From Leadbetterella lacustris (GTDB lineage: Bacteria > Bacteroidota > Bacteroidia > Cytophagales > Spirosomataceae), in the NCBI GenBank assembly GCA_965234335.1, contig OZ248458.1:1-64000 (forward strand): a stretch of 64,000 nucleotides of DNA, in the 5' to 3' direction. Below, one piece after another: positions 52,608-62,204 of this stretch. The notes below the pieces were generated by a model. It was not told where the DNA came from and ran no database searches. It saw nothing but the letters and a program-made list of their open reading frames with translations. Both the position numbers and the translations under genes were made by a program. How positions within the stretch are numbered: position 1 is the stretch's first letter; every line of letters starts with the position of its first letter.

Positions 52608-54152
52608 ATGAAGATCGTTTTTACTTCTTTAAATCTCGTACAGATACTGCTTCCAATATTTTTGTTCATTTTCGGCAGTACTGATTTAAGCGGCCAATCC
52701 TTTTTCAAAAAAACTCAAAAAACAGCAGGGGCAGGCTTCATGGCTAGTTCGAGCGGGCAAAACCCCTTTTGGTTGAGAACCAATCAATATGGAACCGTAC
52801 CTGTCAACTCTAACCTATTTTATGTCTCAGGATCGATATATCAAGAATATGACTCCACCTACAACCTATCTAAAAAGCTCAATAAATTCAATTTTGGTTA
52901 TGGACTTCAGCCGATTCTTAACATAGGTAAAGCCACTCAATTGGTTTTGCCCGATGCCTATTTTAAGGTTCGATATGGTATATTCGAAGGCTATGTTGGC
53001 AATAGAAGAGAAATATCAGGATTAGTGGATAGTACCTTATCTTCAGGAGCTTATGCCATTTCAAACAATGCCCTTCCCTTTCCTAAAATTCAAATAGCCA
53101 TACCCAACTACTGGAGAATTGCGAAAAAACTTCCCTTGTCTATCAAAGGAGACTTTAGCATTGGCCACTTGGGAGCTCAGTACTATGTCAAAAACCAACT
53201 TTTCCATAAAAAGACCTTTTATGCAAGAATTGGAAATGACGATTGGCCAATTCAGCTATTTGGTGGTTTTAATCATCAATTCCAATTTGGAGGAAAGTTA
53301 AATAACCTTACAGAGTTAAAGTCCATTGCTGGAAACAACTTCCCGAATAGCTTTAGAGATTTTTTATATGCCGTCACAGGTATATCACTCAACAAAAGCA
53401 GCAACCAAACATTTATTGACCCCGAAGACTACACATCCTACGATTTAACCAACAGAGTGGGCAATCATTTTGGTAGTATTGATATAGCTACCTCCATTCA
53501 AACCAAGGCAGGTAGCTTGTTTATTTACCGACAAAGTGTGTATGACGACGGAGGACTATTTTACCTCAACAATATTTCTGACGGCTTAAACGGCGTAAGT
53601 TTTACCTTTAAAAAACCCCTCAGCTCTACAATCAACCTAAAAAAGATCAATGTAGAATATTTTAATTCTAGTAGTCAAGGTGGGCCAATACCGCCGGGCA
53701 AAGAGCAAAACCCTCAAACCCGCGGTGCCGACAATTACTTCAATCATGGTCAATTTATTGATGGCTGGGCCTACAATGACTTCACATTAGGCTCGCCTTA
53801 CATTACACCACATGGCAACACCTTACCTGAACTACCCAAATATGTGAATGCAAATGGCAGGACAGGAGATTTACTTTTTTTTACCAATAACAACCGTGTA
53901 AAAGCCATCAACCTAGGTATAATGTTAAGTGTTCATAACACCGAAGTGAGCATTAGAAATTCATTCAGCCAAAATTTTGGCACCTACCGCTATCCTTTCG
54001 CGGCAGTCGTGAACCAAACCTCCACGGCTATTATGACGAACACATACTTGCCTAAGTACCATAAAAGACTGATGATTAATGTTGGATGGGACAACAATGG
54101 TATTTATAAAAAATCCTTTGGCACCAATATCGGAATATCACACAAAATGTAG
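52608..54152 (+). CDS. Wzi-type capsule assembly protein
   Basis: 514 aa with signal peptide. Outer-membrane barrel pattern; GQNPFWLRTNQYGTVP near residue 47 is the start of the Bacteroidota capsule-assembly Wzi family. Wzi binds capsule at the surface. Just before the sugar-phosphate transferase that starts polysaccharide synthesis. Confidence 0.85.
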   Translation: MKIVFTSLNLVQILLPIFLFIFGSTDLSGQSFFKKTQKTAGAGFMASSSGQNPFWLRTNQYGTVPVNSNLFYVSGSIYQEYDSTYNLSKKLNKFNFGYGLQPILNIGKATQLVLPDAYFKVRYGIFEGYVGNRREISGLVDSTLSSGAYAISNNALPFPKIQIAIPNYWRIAKKLPLSIKGDFSIGHLGAQYYVKNQLFHKKTFYARIGNDDWPIQLFGGFNHQFQFGGKLNNLTELKSIAGNNFPNSFRDFLYAVTGISLNKSSNQTFIDPEDYTSYDLTNRVGNHFGSIDIATSIQTKAGSLFIYRQSVYDDGGLFYLNNISDGLNGVSFTFKKPLSSTINLKKINVEYFNSSSQGGPIPPGKEQNPQTRGADNYFNHGQFIDGWAYNDFTLGSPYITPHGNTLPELPKYVNANGRTGDLLFFTNNNRVKAINLGIMLSVHNTEVSIRNSFSQNFGTYRYPFAAVVNQTSTAIMTNTYLPKYHKRLMINVGWDNNGIYKKSFGTNIGISHKM

Positions 54153-54232
54153 CCATTAAATAAAAATTCTCAACTACAATTTATAAATTTTATTTTTAAT
54201 AGCTAACTTTATATTCTGATATTGCGTAGTAC

Positions 54233-55624
54233 ATGAAGAAACTAATACTTAGACGGAGTAATTTTAAAATAGGTTATTTTACAGATACTGTTATTTTAAT
54301 TTTTTCCTTTTTTGGGAGTTATGCCCTTAGATATAACACGCTAATCGGCATTTTTGCGAAGAAACAAATCCTTTTGTTTTCATTTTTAATGATTTCCTGG
54401 ATCTGTATCATCTATTTCATCAAACTGTATAAAGACGATTACCGAAAATTAGAACTAAACTTCTCTTTATCAAGGCTCCTGCTCGCTTTGCTTCTTCAGT
54501 TGGCCCTGCTCAGTATTTTCTGGATAGTGACGCATGAAATTAGTTATTCCCGATTACGCAGTTTTAATTATTTTTCCCTGTTCTTTGCTCTTGGTTTTAC
54601 TTACCGATACATCGTGATTACCTCCTTAAGATACCTAAGCCACAAAAACCTGCAGGTCACAAACTACATCATTATAGGTAAAGGAGAAATATCCGAGACC
54701 ATCATTGACTATTACAATGCCAAACCGGAAAACGGCATGCGATTCAAGGGATATTTTGAAATGGAACAGCTAAGCAACGAAGAATTAACCCAAAAATTAG
54801 AAAACCTCATTTTACAGCATAACCTTGCATTTATCTATTGTTGTAGCCCTTACGTATCTTCTCTACAAGTAAACAAAGTACTCGAAATATCAGAGAAAAA
54901 CGGTGTTAAAAACAAAATGATTATGGATTTTGAGGGATATTTCAAACGCGGACTTGCCATTGAGTATCATGACTTCATACCGGTGGTTAATATTTCAAAA
55001 AATCCGCCAAAAATCTCTCAAGATCAATTCGTAAAAAGAACCTTCGATGTCATTTTTTCGGGGGTGGTCATGATACTTGGGTTCCCCATTTTTTATCTCA
55101 TTGGCCTCATTACCAAGTTTACCTCCAAAGGGCCCATTTTCTACAAATCTGAGCGGATTGGTCATTGGGGACAAAAAATATATATCTACAAATTCAGAAG
55201 TATGTTTACCAATGCCGACGAAATAGCACAACAATTGCTCAATGGCGATATGCACTCGAGAGGCGACGAAGACCCTCGGATAACCAAGTGGGGGCAGTTT
55301 ATGAGAAAAACACGTATAGACGAACTTCCACAATTCTACAATGTACTTAGGGGAGAAATGACGATAGTGGGGCCTAGGCCATTGCCCGAGTATGATTTAG
55401 AAATGATTAAAAGTGTGTCTCAAACCAAGTATAACCTGCTCATCTCCATGAAACCGGGACTTACGTCCCTTGGACAGATAAAATTTGGATATGCGGCCAC
55501 TACAGAAGAGAACATCAGAAGGGTCAATTTTGACTTGCTCTATTTGAATAAATATTCCCTTAAGCTAGATTTGTGGATAATCATGAACACCGCACGCATT
55601 ATGCTGCAGGCCAAGGGACGTTAA
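54233..55624 (+). CDS. Polyprenyl glycosylphosphotransferase (WbaP/WcaJ-type)
   Basis: 463 aa. Four or five N-terminal membrane helices, a Rossmann-like middle domain (YIIIGKGEISETIID), and the catalytic sugar-transferase domain (~270-463): KRTFDVIFSG, KSERIGHWGQKIYIYKFRSM, RKTRIDELPQFYNVLRGEM and VGPRPLPEYD. Transfers a sugar-1-phosphate to undecaprenyl phosphate, the first step of capsule/exopolysaccharide synthesis. Confidence 0.92.
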   Translation: MKKLILRRSNFKIGYFTDTVILIFSFFGSYALRYNTLIGIFAKKQILLFSFLMISWICIIYFIKLYKDDYRKLELNFSLSRLLLALLLQLALLSIFWIVTHEISYSRLRSFNYFSLFFALGFTYRYIVITSLRYLSHKNLQVTNYIIIGKGEISETIIDYYNAKPENGMRFKGYFEMEQLSNEELTQKLENLILQHNLAFIYCCSPYVSSLQVNKVLEISEKNGVKNKMIMDFEGYFKRGLAIEYHDFIPVVNISKNPPKISQDQFVKRTFDVIFSGVVMILGFPIFYLIGLITKFTSKGPIFYKSERIGHWGQKIYIYKFRSMFTNADEIAQQLLNGDMHSRGDEDPRITKWGQFMRKTRIDELPQFYNVLRGEMTIVGPRPLPEYDLEMIKSVSQTKYNLLISMKPGLTSLGQIKFGYAATTEENIRRVNFDLLYLNKYSLKLDLWIIMNTARIMLQAKGR

Positions 55625-55706
55625 ACCATTAAATAAGATTCAACTTAAAGTGTTGGCATAAAGGCTTTTTGGATTTACATTTACAAGACATTAAACAATA
55701 AATATC

Positions 55707-57167
55707 ATGAAAAGAAAGATTTACGCCATACTAACCGTAGGCCTGCTTTTGGGTAGTGCGTCGGTATTTGCACAGAAAGACAATGTGGGTATTGGTACTA
55801 CCTCTCCTGACGCCTCGGCGGTATTAGATATTCAGTCGAGCAACAAAGGCTTGTTGATACCAAGAATGAGTTCGGAGCAAATGAGAACCATTAATTCCCC
55901 AGCTGCTGGTTTGATGGTTTACCAAACGGGTGAAAAAGCAGGTTTCTATTTCTACAATGGTAAGGACTGGAAACCTTTGACGGATGCCACAGAAGATGCC
56001 AAATCAATTGCCTTAGATGCTGACAATTGGTCTAAAAATGGGGATGCTGTTAATGGAACTAATTTTATTGGTACTACAAATGACCAATCTCTTAAATTTA
56101 GAGTAAACAACCAAAACGCTGGATCAATAAACAGAGTTGGTTCAAATACTTTTTTTGGATATGTAGCAGGAAATGGTGCTACTGGAACTAATAATGTTGG
56201 AATTGGCTTCGAAGTGTTATATAACAATGCTTCAGGATCATCAAATGTAGGAATAGGATTCCAGGCACTTAAATTAAATACAGGCGGAGCGAATAACCTT
56301 GCACTGGGGAATACTGCTTTAAGCTCTAATTCTAGTGGAAACGGGAATGTTGCGATAGGTACTGCTTCTATGAGCTCAAATAATACCGGAAATAATAATA
56401 CTGCAATCGGTGCTGCTGCATTAAACAAACTTGCCGGTCTTAATATCTTTAACGTTGCAGTAGGGGCTTCTTCAATGTTTGACAAAACGAGTGGAAGTAA
56501 TAATGTAGGTGTTGGATTTTCTTCGCTCAGAACAAATTTAAGTGGATCGAATAATACCTCAATTGGACATGAAGCGGGTAGAAATGCAACAGGATCCAAT
56601 AACGTGTTGGTTGGTTATAACGCAGGTTTTAGTGAAACAGGAAACAATAAATTGTACATATCAAACACTAACTCTGCTAATCCTCTGATTAAAGGTGATT
56701 TTACTGCTAATAATGTTCAAGTTAATTCCAAAACAACTGGTTATTTAGCTATTGGTGATTTTACCACTGCTACTTCAGCATCTCCTGGTACAGGAGGTTT
56801 ACCGCTTCCTGCTAATATCGGCCAAGCTAGTGGATATAGATTGGTGGTGCAAGATGGTATTTTGTGTGAAAAAGTGAAGGTGGCTCTAAGAGCTACCGGT
56901 TCTACGGATTGGGCCGATTATGTATTCGAACCTGAATACAAAGCTAAAATGTTAAGCTTAGAAGAGGTAGAGAAGTACATCAACACCAATAAGCACCTAC
57001 CTAATGTACCTTCTACTGCCGAGGTACAAAAAGAAGGCTTAGATTTTCACCAAACCTCTCGAATGTTTATGGAGAAAATAGAAGAGTTAACCTTGTACAT
57101 GATAGACATGAAAAAAGAAATCAATGCACTTAAGGCAGAGAATGAAGCTTTGAAAGCCAAAAAATAA
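55707..57167 (+). CDS. Surface protein with YadA-head-like repeats and tail-fibre-type C terminus
   Basis: 486 aa with signal peptide. N-terminal VGIGTTSPDASAVLDIQS segment, common in Bacteroidota fibre proteins. Residues ~150-330 repeat every ~24 residues around NN(V/T)(A/G)IG..AL, like YadA/Hep_Hag trimeric head repeats. The C terminus (YKAKMLSLEEVEKYI, HLPNVPS) is the fibre trimerisation end, with a coiled coil to the last residue. Likely a trimeric surface fibre. Followed by a strong terminator. Confidence 0.8.
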   Translation: MKRKIYAILTVGLLLGSASVFAQKDNVGIGTTSPDASAVLDIQSSNKGLLIPRMSSEQMRTINSPAAGLMVYQTGEKAGFYFYNGKDWKPLTDATEDAKSIALDADNWSKNGDAVNGTNFIGTTNDQSLKFRVNNQNAGSINRVGSNTFFGYVAGNGATGTNNVGIGFEVLYNNASGSSNVGIGFQALKLNTGGANNLALGNTALSSNSSGNGNVAIGTASMSSNNTGNNNTAIGAAALNKLAGLNIFNVAVGASSMFDKTSGSNNVGVGFSSLRTNLSGSNNTSIGHEAGRNATGSNNVLVGYNAGFSETGNNKLYISNTNSANPLIKGDFTANNVQVNSKTTGYLAIGDFTTATSASPGTGGLPLPANIGQASGYRLVVQDGILCEKVKVALRATGSTDWADYVFEPEYKAKMLSLEEVEKYINTNKHLPNVPSTAEVQKEGLDFHQTSRMFMEKIEELTLYMIDMKKEINALKAENEALKAKK

Positions 57168-57181
57168 TCTAAGAATTCTCC

Positions 57182-57217
57182 GCATAAAAAAAGCCTCTAT
57201 GGAGGCTTTTTTTATGC
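57182..57217. terminator. Bidirectional rho-independent terminator
   Basis: 16-bp perfect stem GCATAAAAAAAGCCTC / GAGGCTTTTTTTATGC with a 4-base loop. Serves both the fibre gene and the convergent epimerase operon. Confidence 0.9.
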
Positions 57218-57243
57218 TATCTTATACCACAAGACAAAATAAG

Positions 57244-58305
57244 TCAAACTCTATTGCTGATATTATCATACATCTGAACAAGGGTGGTTTTCAAATCGTA
57301 TTTCCAGGTCCACTCAGCATAATGCGATTTGAACTTTGTGAGGTCAGAAATATACCATATATGGTCACCAACCCGATTATCGTCTGCATAACTATAGTTC
57401 ATTTTATGGCCTGTTATCTCCTCACATAAGCTTATTCCCTCTTGCATTGAACAGTTTGAAAATCGACCTCCTCCAGCATTATAAACCTCTCCAGCACGAG
57501 GAGCCTGATAAAAATGCCAAAACATATTTACCAAATCCCATGAATGGATATTATCACGAACTTGCTTGCCTTTATAACCAAAAATAGTATAATGATTTCC
57601 GGTAATGGCACATTTCATTAAGTAGGCTAAGAAGCCATGTAGTTGGGCACCCGAATGATTAGGGCCAGTTAAACAACCGCCTCTAAAAACCCCTGTTTTC
57701 ATCCCAAAGTATTTGCCATACTCTTGCACCAATACATCAGCAGCCACTTTAGAAGCTCCAAAAAGAGAATGCTTGGTATGATCAATACTCATCCATTCAT
57801 CAATACCGTCGTTATAGTAAGGATGATTTTCAGAAATCTCCCATCTCGTCTCCTGCTCTATCAATGGCAGGTAATTGGGATTATCGCCATAAACTTTATT
57901 GGTGGATGTAAAAATAAACACCGCTTTAGGACAGTGCTGACGGGTCATTTCGAGCAACACCAGCGTTCCATTGGCATTTACAGTAAAATCCATTAGTGGT
58001 TCTCTTGCAGCCCAATCGTGACTGGGTTGTGCAGCAGTATGTATCACCAGCTTTATATCTGAGCCATACTCCGAAAAGATTGCTTTCATCTGACTCTCGG
58101 AGCGTATATCTGCATTGTAATGCTTATAGTTACCCAACAACTCTTCTAACCTGTTTTTATTCCAAGCAGTAGAAGCCTCTGCTCCGAAAAAATAAGACCT
58201 CAGGTCATTGTCTATACCAATGACCAAATCAAAATATTCAGACATAAATGCTACTGACTCGCTACCTATAAGTCCAGCAGAACCTGTTACTAAAGCTATA
58301 TTCAT
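57244..58305 (-). CDS. NAD-dependent epimerase, CDP-paratose 2-epimerase-like
   Basis: 353 aa extended SDR. GSAGLIGS cofactor loop at 8-15, TSTNKVYGDNP, and GVFRGGCLTGPNHSGAQLHGF typical of CDP-tyvelose/paratose 2-epimerase-like enzymes. The active-site YxxxK appears as FGASK, so Tyr is replaced by Phe. Overlaps the WecB/TagA gene by 4 bp. Probably makes a deoxyhexose nucleotide for the surface polysaccharide; exact substrate unproven. Confidence 0.8.
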   Translation of the reverse strand: MNIALVTGSAGLIGSESVAFMSEYFDLVIGIDNDLRSYFFGAEASTAWNKNRLEELLGNYKHYNADIRSESQMKAIFSEYGSDIKLVIHTAAQPSHDWAAREPLMDFTVNANGTLVLLEMTRQHCPKAVFIFTSTNKVYGDNPNYLPLIEQETRWEISENHPYYNDGIDEWMSIDHTKHSLFGASKVAADVLVQEYGKYFGMKTGVFRGGCLTGPNHSGAQLHGFLAYLMKCAITGNHYTIFGYKGKQVRDNIHSWDLVNMFWHFYQAPRAGEVYNAGGGRFSNCSMQEGISLCEEITGHKMNYSYADDNRVGDHIWYISDLTKFKSHYAEWTWKYDLKTTLVQMYDNISNRV

Positions 58306-59066
58306 TCGTGGTTTAAGTTAAAAATTTTATACTTAAAAAAAAGGTAAATAAAATAAGAATTTGTAATCAAATATCGTTTCCACAGCCTTTGTGGTTCTTG
58401 AATGAGTCTGAACAACCATTCTAAGCCCCTATCCTGCATCCATTTAGGAGCTTGTTTAACCGTACCTGCATGAAAATCAAAAGCTGCTCCCACAGCCATC
58501 ATTACAGCATTAATCTTTCCTATATGATTGGCTACCCATATTTCTTGGCGAGGGCAACCTCTACCCACCAAAACAATATTTGCTCCTGAATTATTAATTT
58601 TCATGATATCTTGTTCATCCTCCTCGGCAGTAGCCTCTCGAAACCTATCAATATGAACTCCACAAATCTTTATAGCGGGGAAGTTATTTGTAATCATTTC
58701 ACTAAATAAACTCAGTGTACCTGCGGTACTGCCATATAGAAAAATTCTTAGGCCTAATTCATTAGCCTGCCTCAATACATGTAAGGTTAACTCTGGCCCG
58801 TAAACCCTGTCTATTAGATTAACGCTATAAAAGCTGTTTAAGGCCCACCTTATGGGCTGCCCATCAGGCACAACCAAATCAATCTTATTTACCAATGTCC
58901 TCAAAACATCACTTTTATAAGTTTCTATGAGCCCATGAACAGCCAAAGCACTCATCCCAAAAGTAGTTTTTTGAATAGCGTGTCTTACAATAAGATTGGC
59001 TGAATCTGTATAATTGGTTATCGAATAATTAATTCCAAATAGATTTTTTTTTTCTAAACTACTCAT
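58302..59066 (-). CDS. WecB/TagA/CpsF-family glycosyltransferase
   Basis: 254 aa. VPDGQPIRWALN, DRVYGPELTLHVL, VLVGRGCPRQEIW and GAAFDFHAGTVKQAPKWM plus GLEWLFRL are the family's landmarks. Adds ManNAc-type sugars to polyprenyl-diphosphate-linked acceptors. Same operon as the epimerase. Confidence 0.9.
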   Translation of the reverse strand: MSSLEKKNLFGINYSITNYTDSANLIVRHAIQKTTFGMSALAVHGLIETYKSDVLRTLVNKIDLVVPDGQPIRWALNSFYSVNLIDRVYGPELTLHVLRQANELGLRIFLYGSTAGTLSLFSEMITNNFPAIKICGVHIDRFREATAEEDEQDIMKINNSGANIVLVGRGCPRQEIWVANHIGKINAVMMAVGAAFDFHAGTVKQAPKWMQDRGLEWLFRLIQEPQRLWKRYLITNSYFIYLFFKYKIFNLNHE

Positions 59067-59216
59067 AAGGATATTTCTTTAAACATATCTTAGAATGATT
59101 AAAAACGTTATTGAACAAGGCATAATTTATTACGATTCTGTTCTTGAAAAAAATTGATGCTAGTCTTTAGATTTTAAACCTAGAATTTTTAGTTGATGCT
59201 TCGTTATTAAGTATGC

Positions 59217-60299
59217 TTAATTAAATTCCAATAATCTCTCATAGTTTTTTCTTATTTCGTCGACGTCAAATCGCCTATCTTTTATTCCAAATTTAGTATT
59301 GATCCTTAATCCCTTTAACCAATAACCAATCAATTGTTCTACTGCATCATCTTGTAAATTGATAAAGTTACAATTCAATTCATCTATTTCTCTAAATACA
59401 GGAATATCCGAGCATATCACATATTTGCAATAATATAAACTTTCAATTATGGGTAAACCTAAGCCTTCGTTAGAGGATAATAATATAAAACACTTGCAGT
59501 TCAAATAGTAATTTTTTAGTTCAGCATCCGAAATACCACTTAAAAAAACTACGTAATCTTCAATATTATATTGTTGTACTAAATCTTCTAAATTCTGCGT
59601 TTCAGGCCCATTACTACCAATTATAAATAGTTTTTTTTTGTCCTTGGTAAGCTTTTTTAATTCACCAAATGAACGTATCAAAACATCAAGGTTCTTATTT
59701 TTTCTGTGTTGAGCAACCGTTAAATAATACTCATCCTCAATTATATCATACTCCCCTATTGATTCATAGGGAAAAGGCGTATAATTTACCACAATTTTAC
59801 TTTCATAAGCAGGCAAATTCTTTTTGATACTCTCAGAGGTATTGTTTGATAATGCAGAAACAACATTGGCACTCTTCGCACTCATTCTAGTAAATATTCT
59901 ATTAAAGAATGGAAATCTAAAATTTTGCGGATACTCAAACGCATACAAATCATGGATTGAAGTAACAATTTTCACATTCGGAGTTAAGAAACTAAAAAAT
60001 GGAATAGGAAAACTAAAAAAAAGCCAAGTAGCGTTTCTCCGGATAAATAAAAGTGGCAAAATAAACAAAAACCAAAGATTACGACTTAAGGAATTGTTCT
60101 TAATGGAAATTACCTCTAAGTCTGCATTTACTGATGACCAATTAAATGCATTTTTGTAATAATCTTCTTGCCATTTTCCAACAACCAACGTTACTTGCAC
60201 ATCGTCCATGCCAGATAAAATATCAGTTAAATTAAAAGCATATCTACAAATACCACTTGGAGACGTGAATCGACTTAAACCTATAATTATAATTTTCAT
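59217..60299 (-). CDS. Family 4 glycosyltransferase
   Basis: 360 aa GT-B fold. SPSGICRYAFNL in the acceptor domain; TVAQHRKNKNLDVLIRSF and SNEGLGLPIIES (EX7E) in the donor domain. Noticeably AT-rich compared with genes before 58 kb. 4 bp from the next gene upstream. Confidence 0.87.
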   Translation of the reverse strand: MKIIIIGLSRFTSPSGICRYAFNLTDILSGMDDVQVTLVVGKWQEDYYKNAFNWSSVNADLEVISIKNNSLSRNLWFLFILPLLFIRRNATWLFFSFPIPFFSFLTPNVKIVTSIHDLYAFEYPQNFRFPFFNRIFTRMSAKSANVVSALSNNTSESIKKNLPAYESKIVVNYTPFPYESIGEYDIIEDEYYLTVAQHRKNKNLDVLIRSFGELKKLTKDKKKLFIIGSNGPETQNLEDLVQQYNIEDYVVFLSGISDAELKNYYLNCKCFILLSSNEGLGLPIIESLYYCKYVICSDIPVFREIDELNCNFINLQDDAVEQLIGYWLKGLRINTKFGIKDRRFDVDEIRKNYERLLEFN

Positions 60300-60303
60300 G
60301 AAA

Positions 60304-61218
60304 TTATATGGATAATGCTTCTTTAATTGTTACGATCGAACCAGTATCTATACAAAAGATTGGTAATTCTGCAATTAATTTTAGCGAATCTATCCTTTCC
60401 AGATGGCTTAGTTGCCCTTTTTCATTCCTAGACTCTCGTATACTCGTATTTGTAAATACTTCATTAATTGATGGTTTATAAAAAGGTTCTGAAAAATCCT
60501 TTCTAATAAAAAACGCATTCATACATGTATTATTTACACCAACAAAATCATAGCCTTTTTCCTCAGCTAGTAAATATAATGCCGGTAAAGAACAACCAAA
60601 ATAAAGGTGCGAATAATGTGATTCTTTTCTCGTGAAATTTTCATCATAAGGTATAGTAACTGCCCTTTCATTTCCAAATAAATTATTAAATTCAGCAATT
60701 ATAATAATTGGAGAAATAAAATCAATTTCTTTCCAAATCCAATAATCATTCCCATCAATATCGATACTTAGTAAACCAATATTATCGATATTTTTTATGT
60801 TTTCACACAAAATGTTATTGATGTTGTCTTTTGTTATAAAAGACTGAACTGCTAAAAGTCTATGACGCCAGTATATATTGTCTTTTTTTATAAAATCAAC
60901 ATTACTTTTATCTCCATCAATAACAAGGCCGGACCAATTATTATTTATCAATAAAAATCTTGTATTAGATTCTAGATAATTTTCTACCCCAAATTCAATA
61001 AAAAAAGTATTCTTTATATTTAATTTAGAAAGCAAATATTGAATTATCCCATCTTCTCCAAACTGAGAAAACACTTTAAATTCTACTTCACTCAAATTTT
61101 TAACATTACTAATCAAAACATTTTGTTTTGTTAACAACTTACCTAATAAAACACCATTTCTTTCGTCTTGGAATAGGCTCTTGAATTTCCACTTATAGTA
61201 CTTCAAAAAATTTAACAT
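60304..61218 (-). CDS. FkbM-like methyltransferase-fold protein, function uncertain
   Basis: 304 aa. FSQFGEDGIIQYLL, FFIEFGVENYLESNTRFLL (a possible SAM loop), VIDGD and LLSIDIDGNDYWIW give a Rossmann methyltransferase pattern similar to FkbM-type O-methyltransferases. Common in O-antigen loci, without proven activity. Overlaps the dehydratase gene by 7 bp. Confidence 0.6.
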   Translation of the reverse strand: MLNFLKYYKWKFKSLFQDERNGVLLGKLLTKQNVLISNVKNLSEVEFKVFSQFGEDGIIQYLLSKLNIKNTFFIEFGVENYLESNTRFLLINNNWSGLVIDGDKSNVDFIKKDNIYWRHRLLAVQSFITKDNINNILCENIKNIDNIGLLSIDIDGNDYWIWKEIDFISPIIIIAEFNNLFGNERAVTIPYDENFTRKESHYSHLYFGCSLPALYLLAEEKGYDFVGVNNTCMNAFFIRKDFSEPFYKPSINEVFTNTSIRESRNEKGQLSHLERIDSLKLIAELPIFCIDTGSIVTIKEALSI

Positions 61219-62204
61219 AATTTTTTAGATGTTTTTTTATCCTGTTCAAGTTCTTCTTCTAATAGAATATCGATTAATTGCTGGTAATTCATATTATACT
61301 CCCAACCTAGTTTTGATTTGGCTTTATTATTGTCACCGTATATGTCTTCAATCTCAGTTGGACGAAAAAGAGCCGAGTTGATTTCGAGGCAATCCATAGA
61401 AATCTGTAATCTTTTAAATATGTATTCAATTATTTCTCGTAAAGAGGTAGAAACTCCAGAACATATTATAAAATCTTCGCCATTATTTTGCTGCAGGCTA
61501 AGCCACATCGCCTCAACAAACTTGGGTGCATAACCAAAGTCTCTCTTAATATCAATATTTCCAACTACTAATTTATCTTTAGAGCCTTTGCTAATTAATA
61601 TGGAATCTTTGAGAATTTTTTTTATAAAGAAATTACTACTCCTCAAATAAGATTCATGATTAAATAAAATACCATTACTTATAAATAAACCATATGATTC
61701 TCTATAATTTATACCCAACCAATAGGCCGAGGCCTTGGATATTGCATATGGACTTAAGGGATGCATAGGTGTATGTAAAGTAATAGGCAAATGCTCAACT
61801 GCACCAAACATTTCACTACTAGAGGCTTGGTATATTTTGGTAGTTAACTTTAAAATTCGTACACTCTCTAAAATATTTAAAAAAGAATTAATATTGTAAT
61901 TAATAGTACCGATTGGCTGTTCAAATGAAAGCCCAACTGAACTCTGTGCCGATAAATTATATATTTCATCAGGCTGAAACTTAATTAACATTTTGATGAT
62001 ACTTGAAATATCCAATAAATCGCACTCGATTATTTCAACATGATTATCAATACCTAAATAATTTAATTTTACCAAGCTAGCGGTACTATAGCTTCGTGTA
62101 AGTCCTATTACACCATATCCTTTTTCAATTAAAAATTTAGACAAGTACGAACCATCCTGACCAGTTATACCTGTAATTATTGCTTTCTTATTTGAATTTT
62201 TCAC
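61212..62204 (-). CDS. gmd: GDP-mannose 4,6-dehydratase
   Basis: 330 aa extended SDR. GITGQDGSYLS, NLSAQSSV, SSSEMFG, and PYAISKASAYW (catalytic YxxxK), with FNHES as in GMD. Makes GDP-4-keto-6-deoxymannose for fucose, rhamnose or perosamine. No GDP-fucose synthase is visible here; it may lie past the right edge. The related GDP-6-deoxy-4-keto reductase Rmd is less likely from the QDGSYL motif. Confidence 0.85.
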   Translation of the reverse strand: MKNSNKKAIITGITGQDGSYLSKFLIEKGYGVIGLTRSYSTASLVKLNYLGIDNHVEIIECDLLDISSIIKMLIKFQPDEIYNLSAQSSVGLSFEQPIGTINYNINSFLNILESVRILKLTTKIYQASSSEMFGAVEHLPITLHTPMHPLSPYAISKASAYWLGINYRESYGLFISNGILFNHESYLRSSNFFIKKILKDSILISKGSKDKLVVGNIDIKRDFGYAPKFVEAMWLSLQQNNGEDFIICSGVSTSLREIIEYIFKRLQISMDCLEINSALFRPTEIEDIYGDNNKAKSKLGWEYNMNYQQLIDILLEEELEQDKKTSKKLC

